NCBI RefSeq assembly: GCF_003991425.1
Contig: NZ_CP034346.1
Location: 471,501-535,500, forward strand
Length of the DNA: 64,000 bases
Direction: 5' to 3'
Origin: Paenibacillus lutimineralis
Lineage (GTDB): Bacteria; Bacillota; Bacilli; Paenibacillales; Paenibacillaceae
How positions within the stretch are numbered: the first letter of the stretch is position 1; the number at the start of each line of letters is the position of its first letter. Under the pieces are notes generated by a model. The model made no database searches. It was not told the DNA's origin and saw nothing but the letters and a program-made list of their open reading frames with translations. Position numbers and translations under genes: made by a program. Of the stretch, positions 21,694 to 31,601 are shown piece by piece.

Positions 21694-23218
21694 CGCGCTT
21701 CTCTTCCTTTTCTGATTGGGGCTGCAGATTTGATTGTTGCGGAGCTGGATCCTGCGGGCGACGATTTAATTTGTGCTGCGGCATCCGAATAAAGGTATCC
21801 TTCCAATCTTTCCAACGGAATGGAGCAACAGGAGCGAAATAAGGCCTGCCGAACGACTCCAATAAACATAAATGGATCAGAATAATCATTAGGCTATAGA
21901 CAATCCCGATAAATCCGAACAAAGCTGCGGCGATCATGACAGGAAATCGCAGTATTCGGACCGATCCGCTCATCTCGTGGGAAGGGACCACGAAAGAAGC
22001 AATCGCCGTTAAAGCGACGACAATGATCATCGCATTCGATACCAGACCGGCCTTGACCACCGCATCCCCGATGACGAGCCCGCCGACAATTCCGATCGTC
22101 TGTCCTACAGGCCCGGGAAGGCGCATACCAGCTTCGCGAAGCAACTCGATCGTCAGTTCCATGAACAACGCCTCAAGAATCGGCGGAAAGGGAATATGCT
22201 CAATGCTGCTCTTAATGGGAAGCAGCAAATCCTGCGGGATGACTTCGAAATGAAAAGAAACCACCGCGATGTAATAAGCAGGAAGAGCAACGGCTATGAC
22301 GAAACTGAATACCCGGATGAAGCGGATGAATGACGCCTGTATTGAACGATAACCATAATCGTCTGGAGATTGATAGAAGGAGAAGAAGGTAACAGGCATA
22401 ATTAGAGCTGTAGGACTGCCTTCTGCTAATAGCGCCACCCTGCCTTCCAGCAGATTTCCTATGACCCGATCCGGCCTTTCAGTATGCAGCAATTGAGGAA
22501 AGGGTGACAAGGAGCTCTCTTCGATATATTCCTCGACAAATTCCGCAGAAGTAATCGAATCCGCTTCAATACTCTGGATTCTGTGGTCGATTTCTTCGAC
22601 GATCGCGGGATTGGCCAAATTCCGCAAATAGATAATGACCGCTTCAATTTTCGTTTCATTTCCAAGCTGATAGCGCCTCACAACCAGGTTCCTGTTTGCG
22701 ATATGCTTACGGACGAGTTGTAAATTTATACTTACATTTTCCACGAATCCTTCGTGAGAGCCCTCCACAATCCGCTCATTGGCCGGTTCACTGACACTGC
22801 GAACATGGCTCGACTTCACCTCAATGACATAGCACTCTTTTAACTCCTCAATAAACAGTACTGCATTTCCGCTGACTAACAAGTCGATGGCTCTCTCAAG
22901 ATCATTATGTTTGTTGGCTCGCATCGAAATCAGAAGGTCTTTCAAATCTGCGCCTTTATTTTCTGAGATCGGCTTTAATATTTCCTCACGGATTTTTTGC
23001 TGGTCACACATGGTGTACATAAAGAGAAATTGGCTCGTATGTCCCGGAATAGCTACAGTTTGACTGACTAAATCGTCCGTATGAAACAGCGCATCTCTTA
23101 TATATTCGATATTCTCCTGTACGGTGGGAAATACCGGTTGCTGCATCATGGAAGGCCTTGAGGAATCAGGGTTATTCTTTTTCCGGCTTTTATTTAATAT
23201 CTTTTTGATATAATGCAT
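21665..23218 (-). CDS. gerAA: Spore germination receptor subunit, GerAA family
   Basis: A subunit of the Ger germinant receptor, 517 residues. A basic hydrophilic N-terminal domain of about 280 residues is followed by several membrane helices and a short polar tail, the known arrangement. The conserved stretch PGPVGQTIGIVGGLVIGDAV is present. The ATG at 23218 follows an AAGGAGG site. In Bacillus such operons are read by the forespore sigma-G polymerase; I could not identify a convincing sigma-G promoter upstream. Three intact subunits suggest a functional receptor. Confidence 0.95.
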   Translation of the reverse strand: MHYIKKILNKSRKKNNPDSSRPSMMQQPVFPTVQENIEYIRDALFHTDDLVSQTVAIPGHTSQFLFMYTMCDQQKIREEILKPISENKGADLKDLLISMRANKHNDLERAIDLLVSGNAVLFIEELKECYVIEVKSSHVRSVSEPANERIVEGSHEGFVENVSINLQLVRKHIANRNLVVRRYQLGNETKIEAVIIYLRNLANPAIVEEIDHRIQSIEADSITSAEFVEEYIEESSLSPFPQLLHTERPDRVIGNLLEGRVALLAEGSPTALIMPVTFFSFYQSPDDYGYRSIQASFIRFIRVFSFVIAVALPAYYIAVVSFHFEVIPQDLLLPIKSSIEHIPFPPILEALFMELTIELLREAGMRLPGPVGQTIGIVGGLVIGDAVVKAGLVSNAMIIVVALTAIASFVVPSHEMSGSVRILRFPVMIAAALFGFIGIVYSLMIILIHLCLLESFGRPYFAPVAPFRWKDWKDTFIRMPQHKLNRRPQDPAPQQSNLQPQSEKEEKRDGQSEGATN

Positions 23219-23284
23219 AACCTGACCTCCTTAATAGTGATGCTTCTTTGTAGACTTCCCCGAAATTGGATGAATATGCCTTGA

Positions 23285-23320
23285 CTAATTCACATCAACA
23301 TCAACATCATTTGGTTCTCC
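23285..23320. repeat. 36-nt repeat, copy 1 (matches 52662-52697)
   Basis: Thirty-two of 36 positions match the second copy, with the last 18 (AACATCATTTGGTTCTCC) identical. On the minus strand it reads as a GGAG motif followed by a six-codon frame (MMLMLM stop) in the gerA leader; the other copy similarly reads MMFIFM stop. Confidence 0.6.
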
Positions 23321-23337
23321 AATCGCATTCCAATATA

Positions 23338-23370
23338 AAACCCCCATCGGGAATTCGCCAATGGGGGTTT
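23338..23370 (-). terminator. Rho-independent terminator of the ureide operon
   Basis: A 10-bp perfect stem (AAACCCCCAT with ATGGGGGTTT) and a 13-base loop. On the minus strand it is followed by TTTTATATT, so it ends the operon whose last gene stops at 23386. Confidence 0.85.
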
Positions 23371-23385
23371 GTCAATTATGGGTCA

Positions 23386-24345
23386 TTAATTACAATGAAC
23401 CAGATTTTCTTGTGTGATCCGTGTACCTGCTTTACCTTCCAGCGCTAGATCGGCCTGATTTAGTGAACAGATGACCGCTGTTCCACCATTTTCGACAAAG
23501 CGAATCGCGGATTCCATTTTAGGGCCCATGCTTCCGGCACTAAATTGGCCTTCCGCGGCGTATTGCTGGGCTTCTAATAAGGAGATTGTTCCAAGTGACT
23601 TTTGCTGCGGCTTTCCATAGTTCACATATACGTTCTGAACATCCGTCAGAATCATAAATACGTCGGCATGGACGTCGCGGGCAAGCTGATATCCGCTGCG
23701 GTCCTTATCGATTACCGCTTCCACGCCTGACAGAGTTCCATCCGCTTGTCGGCATACGGGGATTCCTCCACCGCCCGCTGCAATAACAATGGCCCGACTG
23801 TCGGTCAGAGATTTGATAACATCTGCCCCGAGAATGGATTTGGGCTTTGGAGAGGGGACAACACGGCGCCAGCCACGGCCCGCATCCTCTTTCACGACCC
23901 ATCCTTTCTCAGCTGCCAATCGATGAGCTTCATCCTCTTGGTAGAAGACGCCAATAGGTTTGACTGGATTAAGGAAGGCAGGATCGTCCATGGAGACTTC
24001 CGTCAGGGTGAGTATGCTAACTACTGCATTGTCCAGCCCATGCTTTTGCAGCGCGTTCTTCAGACTTTGATCCATCATATATCCGATGAAGCCCTGGGAT
24101 TCTGCACTGCACACATCGAGCGGGAATGGTGGAACCACTTCCTTGGCTTCCTCTTGCTGACGCAATATATTGCCCACTTGTGGGCCGTTGCCGTGGGTAA
24201 TAATCACTTCATAGCCCTGTTGTACAATTCGGGCGATAATCTCACAGCATTGACGTACATTCTCTAATTGATTCTCATAGGTAGCTTGCTGCTTGGGCTG
24301 AAGAATAGCGTTGCCGCCAAGCGCAATCACGACTTTCTGTGCCAA
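23386..24345 (-). CDS. allK: Carbamate kinase of the ureide operon
   Basis: A 319-residue amino acid kinase family enzyme that transfers phosphate from carbamoyl phosphate to ADP, giving ATP, CO2 and ammonia; this is the energy-yielding last step of ureide breakdown. Motifs: VVIALGGNAILQP at the N-terminus, THGNGPQVGN, and AAGGGGIPV. The start is a TTG at 24345 behind AAGGAGGAATCCC, overlapping the previous gene by 19 bp. It matches E. coli YbcF/AllK and ArcC; the operon position argues for the ureide role rather than arginine deiminase, since no arcA or arcB is near. Confidence 0.93.
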   Translation of the reverse strand: MAQKVVIALGGNAILQPKQQATYENQLENVRQCCEIIARIVQQGYEVIITHGNGPQVGNILRQQEEAKEVVPPFPLDVCSAESQGFIGYMMDQSLKNALQKHGLDNAVVSILTLTEVSMDDPAFLNPVKPIGVFYQEDEAHRLAAEKGWVVKEDAGRGWRRVVPSPKPKSILGADVIKSLTDSRAIVIAAGGGGIPVCRQADGTLSGVEAVIDKDRSGYQLARDVHADVFMILTDVQNVYVNYGKPQQKSLGTISLLEAQQYAAEGQFSAGSMGPKMESAIRFVENGGTAVICSLNQADLALEGKAGTRITQENLVHCN

Positions 24346-25235
24346 GTGGGATTCCTCCTTAGGATCAACATACCAATTAGTATGCCGAATGATGTATCCA
24401 GACCTGAGCTATGACCGACGCACAGAAGCTCTCGGGTCCGCTTCATTAGTTCCTCGCCATCTTCCAGGGCAAGGGGGTTCAATACATTGGATATTACGGA
24501 ACTGAATTGTCCCTGCAGTGCATATTTCAGGTATTCCCGGCTAATATCTGTAGTCAGGGCTTCCTTCTCTACTAATGTAGATAAATGGAGACGGAAGTGA
24601 TCTGTGAATACTCCTGTTATTGTGTCTACCGCGAGCATCCCCGCCAGCATGTCATCTCCAGCTGGAGTCAGCCCGTTGCCGCGACCCATCCAGTACCTGA
24701 GGATCTTATCAATTTGAGGCAAGCTTTCGCTCTGGGCTGCGTCCATGAGCTGTATAATCTTCTGTTCATGTTCTGACCAGAATGGTTCAGCTTCACTGAT
24801 CAAGCGTTCAAGGAAATGGCTCACCAGAATACCTGTGCCAGTATGCTGATTATGAGTACATATTTCGGATGCAAATGCATTTAGACCAGACAATAAGGAC
24901 AGTGCTTCAATGGGTCTCATCTTTGAGTCATAGGCCCGAAGAGGATCCAGCTTAATAGCAAATGAAGAGAAGAGGAGGGCAGAGACCTCTCTATCATAGA
25001 GGAATGTCTCTCCCATACTAAGTAGGGGAATGAGCTGAGGTAGCAGATCGTCCTCCAGATGGATGCCAAAGGGAAGCTCTCCGTTTTTCCTGCTGCCGAT
25101 AAAGATCAGCCCGTTCCCACATCGAACATTCCAGCCATTTTTAAAAATGCTGTGTACATAGCCCGGCTCCTCAGATTGAAGGAGAGGAGGGACAGTCGAA
25201 CTGTACGCCCCGCTCGCTTGTATGAGATGTTCCAT
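24327..25235 (-). CDS. allH: DUF2877 protein, AllH/YlbF-like subunit of oxamate carbamoyltransferase
   Basis: A 302-residue protein of the DUF2877 family (E. coli YlbF). From published E. coli work, FdrA, YlbE and YlbF (AllF, AllG, AllH) together act as oxamate carbamoyltransferase, turning oxalurate into oxamate and carbamoyl phosphate. Family motif visible: GNGLTPAGDDMLAGML near residue 190. Its ATG has a strong AGGAGG site, and the gene lies between the AllG and carbamate kinase homologues as in E. coli. The individual role of this subunit is not readable from sequence. Confidence 0.85.
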   Translation of the reverse strand: MEHLIQASGAYSSTVPPLLQSEEPGYVHSIFKNGWNVRCGNGLIFIGSRKNGELPFGIHLEDDLLPQLIPLLSMGETFLYDREVSALLFSSFAIKLDPLRAYDSKMRPIEALSLLSGLNAFASEICTHNQHTGTGILVSHFLERLISEAEPFWSEHEQKIIQLMDAAQSESLPQIDKILRYWMGRGNGLTPAGDDMLAGMLAVDTITGVFTDHFRLHLSTLVEKEALTTDISREYLKYALQGQFSSVISNVLNPLALEDGEELMKRTRELLCVGHSSGLDTSFGILIGMLILRRNPTWHRKS

Positions 25236-25260
25236 TCTGCTCTCCTCCTAGTGTACTCCC

Positions 25261-26526
25261 TTAGATGAGCCCTAGCTTCTGGGCATAAGCCTCGAGTGCT
25301 TTCTCGAAGCAGGCCAGAGGTGCTCGTACGGTACCTGCCCCAATCTGACCTACCCCGGGCTCTTTGTGAGCGATTCCGGTATTAATTACCGGAGTAATCC
25401 CGGTCTCTACTACTTTCCTGGCATCAATCCCGAGACAAGTTCCCTGGAAGTTCCAAGTTGGAATCGCAAAGTTCGGGTTGCGATCGATACATATTTCCGT
25501 CATTTCATTACTGGTCGCCAGTGCATCATCAAATCCTCCGGCACCCACAAATCGGGTAACACCCGGTGCGGCTACCATGGCCATACCTCCAATGCCAAAT
25601 GCTTCGGTAATGGCGCTGTCGCCGATATCCGGGTTAGCCATCTCTTGGGAGTAGCCTGTGAAGAATAAGCCTTGCGGTGTATTTACAGGCGCGGTGAACC
25701 ATTCGTCGCCCATTCCGCTGATCCGGATGCCGAAGTTCTGGCCATTTCGGGACATCGCAGTGACTACGGTGCCATATTCAATCGTTCTAGCGGCATCAAG
25801 TACGGCTTTGGATGTGGCCATGGCGATATTCAGGAAGAACTGATCAGTATCAGCCAGGAATTCCACGACCGCCGATTTATCTTGTTCGGACAAATTCGTC
25901 CGCAGAATATAAGGAGTGATTTCCTTCAAAAATACGAGCGAAGCGGCAATATTCCTTTGATGGAATTCATCGCCCATCGTGATGGCCTTAGCGATCATCA
26001 CATTGATGTTCAATCCATTGTCGGTAAGCGATAACGCCTTGGAGAGGGCAGGGGCAAGCACATCCCGCATCCATTTCAAGCGATTGATGACCTCATCAGA
26101 ATAAGCACCGAAGCGCAATACTTTACCGATTCCTTCATTCATCGTACAGTAGGCGCGGTTGCTATCCGTGCGGTTCTCGACAACCAGCACTGGCATATTC
26201 GCGGAGGTGATTCCTCCCATAGGTCCTACAGCCTTCACGTGATGACACGGAATGAAGCTGATCTCCCCCTGCTTCAGAAGAGTCATAGCCTTCTCCTCAT
26301 CTTCTGCCCAGCCTTCGAATAGACAGGCTCCGACACAGGCCCCTTGCATCGGGCCAGTCATATCTTCGAATTGAATCGGTGGGCCTGCATGCAGAAGCAC
26401 TCGTCCATTCAGCTGCTCCACTACGGATTTAGCGGGAACTACGTCTACCAGGAAGGGCGCGCCAGCTACAATTTTTTGAATAACCGCCTGATTCGCTTCA
26501 TCGATTGTTTTATAGGGTCCGTACAT
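25261..26526 (-). CDS. allG: DUF1116 protein, AllG/YlbE-like subunit of oxamate carbamoyltransferase
   Basis: A 421-residue DUF1116 protein (E. coli YlbE). It is cytoplasmic, with characteristic stretches such as GPPIQFEDMTGPMQGACVGA near the N-terminus and ISGMGDEWFTAPVNTPQGL in the middle, both conserved in the family. An AGGAGG site precedes the ATG. The fixed order allF-allG-allH-allK shared with E. coli supports the oxamate carbamoyltransferase assignment; within the window there is no alternative carbamoyltransferase for the pathway. Confidence 0.87.
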   Translation of the reverse strand: MYGPYKTIDEANQAVIQKIVAGAPFLVDVVPAKSVVEQLNGRVLLHAGPPIQFEDMTGPMQGACVGACLFEGWAEDEEKAMTLLKQGEISFIPCHHVKAVGPMGGITSANMPVLVVENRTDSNRAYCTMNEGIGKVLRFGAYSDEVINRLKWMRDVLAPALSKALSLTDNGLNINVMIAKAITMGDEFHQRNIAASLVFLKEITPYILRTNLSEQDKSAVVEFLADTDQFFLNIAMATSKAVLDAARTIEYGTVVTAMSRNGQNFGIRISGMGDEWFTAPVNTPQGLFFTGYSQEMANPDIGDSAITEAFGIGGMAMVAAPGVTRFVGAGGFDDALATSNEMTEICIDRNPNFAIPTWNFQGTCLGIDARKVVETGITPVINTGIAHKEPGVGQIGAGTVRAPLACFEKALEAYAQKLGLI

Positions 26527-26570
26527 GCTGCATCCTCCTAATATTGTATTTCGAAATTTGTATTTGAACT

Positions 26571-28313
26571 TTATTTGAGAAGGCTCAATATTTTGCGCAT
26601 TCTTTCATTACCGCCAGCGATTGGACGCCAATCGTATTGCACAGTTTGTCCACCGTAGCTATTTATCGTATTGGCGAATTTCTTAAGTCCGATATTGACG
26701 ACTCTCGGTTTACTGCTGAGCAATTCAGTAATGGCTTCTGAAACCTGGAACTGGGCTGGCTTGGTTCCCTCTACTGGTAAGGACGTTTTGTTATTGTCCT
26801 GCAGCCAGATACCCATCATTGCCAGAGCGGTTCGGACTGCTCGATTGTTGCTGTCCTTCACGATAACCCCAGCTTGCTCCAGCTTGGATTTTTGCTCCTG
26901 ATAATTCTGCGGGTCTTGCGCCGTTCCGCATACAGCCGCTACGAAATACAGATTCTTGCCTTTTGCCATGGCTTCGCTTCGTGTGCTCTCAATGACAGGG
27001 AGCAAGGCTCCGGCCATATCATCATGGGAGCCGTAACCCAGTACAATATCAAGAAGGATGATGGCCGTGGATTCATCCATGGCAGCCTGCTTAATATATT
27101 GAATTCTCGTCTCCGGGTCGATCATCGGATGTGGCTTGCCTTGGGTATACTTGTCGTCTCCCAAGTCGATAACTTCATGACCGTTTGCTCTCAGCAAGTA
27201 ACCGTCGTCGTGAATAAGCTGCCCGAGATTCAAACCTTTGGATAGAAGGACAGCAGCTTCATAGGCGAGGGTACCGCCAGAGTAGAGCCCTTTAATTGAG
27301 GTTTGCTCCGGTTTGAATGCCACCTTCGGAATTTTTCCATTCGACATGTTGTAATTCATTAGGATCACTCTGTCTTTGGATAGATCCACGGCAATCATAG
27401 CTGTCTCCTCTAATGTAGAGGCATAGTATACATTGCCTTCATGAGCCGTCGGTTCTTCACCAACGAAGATAGCCACCGCTGGCTTTGACAGATGCTGCAG
27501 CAGCTGGACGACCTGATCCCGCACTTCTCTTGCCGGAGGTTTGGATATGACTACGATAACCTCGGTGGCTTTATGCTTCTCCAGGCCTTGAATCGCACTT
27601 AGCATTGTGATCGCGCCGATCGTATCCGACAGATCGCGTCCTCCGGTTCCAATCGCATGGCTGATGCCTCCACCCAAGCGGTCAATCAGGCTAGTGACTT
27701 CTTGAATACCTGTGCCAGAAGCACCAACAACGCCGATATTGCCTTCATTGATGACGTTGGCGAAGGCGATTGGAATATTGGAGATAATTCCGGTGCCACA
27801 GTCTGGTCCCATAACCAGAAGTCCCTTGTCACGGGCTTTCTGCTTGAGGCGCAGTTCGTCCTGGATATCCATATTGTCACTAAATATGAAGGCATGAAGG
27901 CCATGGTCTAAAGCTTTGTCCGCCTCCTCCGCAGCATATTGGCCTGGTACGGAGATCAAGGCAAGGTTAGCATTCGGCAATGCCTGCAGAGCTTTATCCC
28001 AAGTACGGACCGATTCGAAGGCCTGTTTGCTGCTGCTCACCGCCTGGTTTTTCAACTCTTCCTCGATAGTATTGAGTACTTCGGCTACTTTCTCCTCATG
28101 ATCCGTACGGATTACAATACACATATCATTGGGTCCGGCGGATTCCAGTTCGTCCGTATACATGCCGGTATTGTGGAAGATTTCTTTGTTCGCCGGCGTG
28201 CCCATCATAATAGAAGCTTGGTCTACACCTTCCATTGCGGAAATCTTGTTCGTAAGAAGCATCAGGTTAACGGAATCTTGATAGGAATTCTCTTGAATGA
28301 TGGAATATAACAT
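26571..28313 (-). CDS. allF: FdrA/AllF acyl-CoA-synthetase-like subunit of oxamate carbamoyltransferase
   Basis: About 580 residues, similar in plan to succinyl-CoA synthetase alpha subunit: a CoA-binding-like Rossmann domain (NLALISVPGQYAAEEADKAL; GLLVMGPDCGTGII) and ligase-like domains (GNIGVVGASGTGIQEVTSLI; later GGTLAYEAAVLL). FdrA was first noticed as a suppressor of an E. coli FtsH defect and later assigned, as AllF, to oxamate carbamoyltransferase. The GTG at 28325 sits on top of the AGAGAGG site, so ATG 28313 is the better start; it also aligns with the family N-terminus (QDSVNLML). Confidence 0.88.
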   Translation of the reverse strand: MLYSIIQENSYQDSVNLMLLTNKISAMEGVDQASIMMGTPANKEIFHNTGMYTDELESAGPNDMCIVIRTDHEEKVAEVLNTIEEELKNQAVSSSKQAFESVRTWDKALQALPNANLALISVPGQYAAEEADKALDHGLHAFIFSDNMDIQDELRLKQKARDKGLLVMGPDCGTGIISNIPIAFANVINEGNIGVVGASGTGIQEVTSLIDRLGGGISHAIGTGGRDLSDTIGAITMLSAIQGLEKHKATEVIVVISKPPAREVRDQVVQLLQHLSKPAVAIFVGEEPTAHEGNVYYASTLEETAMIAVDLSKDRVILMNYNMSNGKIPKVAFKPEQTSIKGLYSGGTLAYEAAVLLSKGLNLGQLIHDDGYLLRANGHEVIDLGDDKYTQGKPHPMIDPETRIQYIKQAAMDESTAIILLDIVLGYGSHDDMAGALLPVIESTRSEAMAKGKNLYFVAAVCGTAQDPQNYQEQKSKLEQAGVIVKDSNNRAVRTALAMMGIWLQDNNKTSLPVEGTKPAQFQVSEAITELLSSKPRVVNIGLKKFANTINSYGGQTVQYDWRPIAGGNERMRKILSLLK

Positions 28314-28371
28314 GAAGCTGCGCACCTCTCTCGTTCAGATAGAGTTTTCATATTTCAGATTGCCATCTAGA

Positions 28372-29421
28372 TCATTTGGCAAACGGATCCTTGTGGTCGT
28401 ATTGATTGCGATGGACCGTATCGGATACTAGATATTCATAAATCTCATCAACAATCTCGATGCCATTTTGTTCGTACTCTTCTTGAATCAGATCATTATT
28501 CTGTCCCGGGAATAGAACTTGCTCGAAGCCCGGAGCCGGCTTAATCTGGTTCAATTCATCCATGGTCTGCGAAATATGCTGTCTAAATACAACAGGGTCT
28601 GTAAAAAATGCAGGATTGATGACGAGATGGAACTGTCCCAGATTGCGGTATTCGGTCAGATTATGGTACATCGATGACACCTTATTCCCGAAGGGAAGGC
28701 CTAGCAAAATACCTGACAGCACATCTACCATCATCATCAGCCCATATCCCTTAGGACCGGCGATGGGAAGCAAGGCATTCACTTTGAAGGGATCCGTCGT
28801 TGGATGTCCTTCCTTATCGACGGCCCACGAATCAGGAATCGATTCATTTCGGGATCTGGCGTGAAGAATTTTCCCCCACGCCTGCACGGTTGTGGCCATG
28901 TCCAAGGTAAGAAGACGATCATCATTGCTTGGAGCAGCGAATGCAATCGGGTTCGTCCCGTAATAGGGCTCTGAACCACCGAAGGGAACGACCATCGGAT
29001 CGGATTGACATACGGAGATGCCAATCATTCCGGCTTTGGCCGCCTGCCTCACAAAATAGGACAGGGCACCGCTATGACCGATTCTCCGGACACCAACGGC
29101 TGCTATACCGCTGGTCTGTGCCATTTGGATCGCTTCATCCATCGCTTGCTTGGCAGCCACATGGCCTACCCCGTTGTCCCCGTCAAACACAGCTGTGCAG
29201 GGACCAGTAACTTCATATTTGAAATTGGGCGTTGTGTTTATTCCGCCTTTGGCGATTCGTTCCGCATAATATTCCACTCTCATGGCGCCATGGGAGTGAA
29301 TTCCTCTCATATCAGCATGGACCAAGACGTCTGCTACTCCATCTGCATGTTCCTTGGAAAGACCGGCTTTATGCAGCTTCACAGCTATCAGTTGATTTAA
29401 ATCGGATCGGCTTACTTTCAT
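28372..29421 (-). CDS. allD: Ureidoglycolate dehydrogenase (malate/L-lactate dehydrogenase fold)
   Basis: Oxidises (S)-ureidoglycolate to oxalurate with a nicotinamide cofactor, feeding the oxamate carbamoyltransferase step. The 349 residues (equal in length to E. coli AllD) belong to the Ldh_2 family: HADMRGIHSHGAMRVEYY near the N-terminus, IGHSGALSYFVRQAA, and GTNPIAFAAPS. ATG 29421 is chosen over the GTG nine bases earlier because GAGG lies eight bases before it. The neighbours on both sides belong to the same pathway, which distinguishes it from malate dehydrogenase-like relatives. Confidence 0.92.
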   Translation of the reverse strand: MKVSRSDLNQLIAVKLHKAGLSKEHADGVADVLVHADMRGIHSHGAMRVEYYAERIAKGGINTTPNFKYEVTGPCTAVFDGDNGVGHVAAKQAMDEAIQMAQTSGIAAVGVRRIGHSGALSYFVRQAAKAGMIGISVCQSDPMVVPFGGSEPYYGTNPIAFAAPSNDDRLLTLDMATTVQAWGKILHARSRNESIPDSWAVDKEGHPTTDPFKVNALLPIAGPKGYGLMMMVDVLSGILLGLPFGNKVSSMYHNLTEYRNLGQFHLVINPAFFTDPVVFRQHISQTMDELNQIKPAPGFEQVLFPGQNNDLIQEEYEQNGIEIVDEIYEYLVSDTVHRNQYDHKDPFAK

Positions 29422-29481
29422 TTTCAACACCTCTGTTCAGTTAGGTTTTATACGATAGGTCATCTGCTATATGCGGCAAGT

Positions 29482-30246
29482 TTAGAGGTCTGCATCCCGG
29501 TTGCAGTCTTTGGAGTAGACATAAGCGAGCTTCTCCCGGCCAACGGCATAACAGGCTTGCTGTACATAAGGACCCATGAAGATATAGTCGCCTTTCTTGA
29601 CGGGGATCCACTCATTGTCCAGATTGTATATACCTTCTCCAGAGAGCAGATAGGCTCCGTGTTCCTGTACATGCGTCTCGATGAATGGATGGCAAGCACC
29701 GGGATCGAAGGTCAGAATATGGAAGTTCATATCAAAAGCAAGCTCTTTTGGCAGCAAATCCTGGATCCGCATATCGGTCATGCCGTCATAATCAACTTCG
29801 GGAATATCGTTCGAGTTGCCAGCTACGACCCATGGCTTTAAATCTTTCAACGGTTTATGCTTCTGCTTGTACAGGAATAATCTGCTGTCGCCATCCTTCA
29901 GGTTCTCAAGGAACATCGTCGTTCCGGGAGGGCAATAAAGATAGCCACCGCTTGTCAGCGTATAAGTCTTGTCATCTGCGGAGGCTTTGACTTCACCTTC
30001 GAGTACATAGACGAAAGTCTCGATATGCTCTTGTCCGCCGAATCCGTCCTTGTTCACGCCTCCTTGATGCATGGTTACTAAATAATCAACAAAGCTTGCT
30101 CCAAGCTTCGGTGTAGCCAGAATGGATATAGAGCAGTTCTCAAAGCCGGGAACTACGTTATTGACAAGACCTTCCGGAGCAATTAAGGCGTATTTGCCAT
30201 GTTTAATGATAGAGCGGCTAGATAATAGATCAGTTGGGTATCCCAT
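29482..30246 (-). CDS. allE: (S)-ureidoglycine aminohydrolase (bicupin)
   Basis: A 254-residue two-cupin protein that releases ammonia from (S)-ureidoglycine to give (S)-ureidoglycolate. Both cupin halves are visible: HIETFVYVLEGEVKA in the N-terminal barrel, and HPFIETHVQEHGAYLLSGEG in the C-terminal one, which holds the manganese-binding histidines and glutamates in characterised enzymes. AAGGAGAG precedes the ATG. It follows the transporter gene closely on the same strand. Confidence 0.93.
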   Translation of the reverse strand: MGYPTDLLSSRSIIKHGKYALIAPEGLVNNVVPGFENCSISILATPKLGASFVDYLVTMHQGGVNKDGFGGQEHIETFVYVLEGEVKASADDKTYTLTSGGYLYCPPGTTMFLENLKDGDSRLFLYKQKHKPLKDLKPWVVAGNSNDIPEVDYDGMTDMRIQDLLPKELAFDMNFHILTFDPGACHPFIETHVQEHGAYLLSGEGIYNLDNEWIPVKKGDYIFMGPYVQQACYAVGREKLAYVYSKDCNRDADL

Positions 30247-30287
30247 TGAGATTCTCTCCTTTTGTGTATCGAGTATAATGTGATGAA

Positions 30288-31541
30288 TTAGTGCTTGGTT
30301 TGCGCTTTCGTGCGTTTGATCATATTGGCCATGAACAGGAACACGGTTCCGACAATAATGATGGCGATAGCCAGGTAGAAGCCCAGGATCTTGCTTCCCG
30401 TAGCGTCGGAGATCACTCCCGTAACGAACGGAGCAATGACGGAGGACATCATACCGAAGAAGTTAAATACGCCAAATGTAGTGCTGTAGCCTTGCTTAGG
30501 TGCAAGATCTGCTACATAGGAGATCATGATCGGGTCCACCGCCAGCTTGCCGAAGAATCCGTACATAATCAGGAACAGGATTAGCAAATTATTGTTTTGA
30601 ATAGCAACCGTCAGATATAGGGTTAATGCGGCAATGATCTGTAAAATAATGACGACCATAATCTTTTTGTTCTTGAATTTGTCGGACAGCTTGCTGAACA
30701 GTAGAGCGCCGGGGACAGATGCGAATGCGACCAGTGCTGAGGCGAAGCCTATAGCGGCGCCCTGGAAGCCTCTCTCCATTTGCAGGTAACTCGGCAGCCA
30801 GGTCACAATCATGTAATAGCCGTAACAGATGGCGAAGTAGATCACATAAGCTGAGATCATTCGAATGTCGCCAAATAGGGTCTTGAGTGTTGCCTTGTCT
30901 CCAGCATCTTTCTCCCTACTGGCATTCGCTGCAGGTTCCGGTTTTTTATCCTTAATGACCTTGCCGAATGCGATGGCGACGGCAATAATCAGGGCAGTTG
31001 TGACAAAGAGAAGTGGTCTCCAGTCCCAGCCCAGCCCTTTGACCAAATACGAGGAACCGATATATCCGATCGCCATACCCAGAGCTGAGCCACTGTTGAT
31101 AATAGCTGTGGAGAAGCTCCGTTTCTCATCCGGTATAGAGGAAGAGGAGATCGAGTAAGCGGGTCCGTAATAGGTTCCTTGTCCAAGGCCAGCGAGGAAG
31201 CTACCGACAAGCAGGAACAACAGGGAAGGGGCAATTCCGACCGTGAAGGCCCCGAATGCGAAGATTAAGAAACCTGGGATCAGCATGATTTTTCTGCCGA
31301 ATTTATCAGCCAGGAAGCCGGAAGGAATCTGCATTGAGGTATAGGCCAAGAAGAATAGACTGGAGATAAGACCCATGCTCGCATCGGATTCGATTCCGAG
31401 TTGCACTTTGATTTCAGGTAAGATGGGATTCAGCACAGTTCTGTAAATCCAGATGACAGTCCATCCAAGACAGAATAGGATAACAATCTTCTTCCAATAC
31501 TCCATTCCGCCTTTTGGATTCGTTGAAGCTTGTTTGTTCAT
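30288..31541 (-). CDS. MFS transporter of the ureide operon (probable allantoate/ureide uptake)
   Basis: A 417-residue major facilitator protein with twelve predicted membrane helices. The loop after helix 2 has the family motif GFLADKFGRKIMLIPG. Its place between allC and allE suggests it imports the operon's substrate, allantoate or another ureide; that role is inferred from context only. It is not related to the nucleobase/allantoin permease (NCS1/AllP) family normally linked to allantoin uptake. AAGGAGGATAC precedes the ATG. Confidence 0.85.
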   Translation of the reverse strand: MNKQASTNPKGGMEYWKKIVILFCLGWTVIWIYRTVLNPILPEIKVQLGIESDASMGLISSLFFLAYTSMQIPSGFLADKFGRKIMLIPGFLIFAFGAFTVGIAPSLLFLLVGSFLAGLGQGTYYGPAYSISSSSIPDEKRSFSTAIINSGSALGMAIGYIGSSYLVKGLGWDWRPLLFVTTALIIAVAIAFGKVIKDKKPEPAANASREKDAGDKATLKTLFGDIRMISAYVIYFAICYGYYMIVTWLPSYLQMERGFQGAAIGFASALVAFASVPGALLFSKLSDKFKNKKIMVVIILQIIAALTLYLTVAIQNNNLLILFLIMYGFFGKLAVDPIMISYVADLAPKQGYSTTFGVFNFFGMMSSVIAPFVTGVISDATGSKILGFYLAIAIIIVGTVFLFMANMIKRTKAQTKH

Positions 31542-31601
31542 CTCTTGTATCCTCCTTAGTAGTGAAGGGCTCGGGATGCTGCTGCTTGCCTGAGTGGTGC
31601 T

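Noticed and set aside
23219..23290. Sigma-G-like promoter (CATATTC) upstream of gerAA
   Set aside because: No -35 match lies at the required distance; left unannotated.
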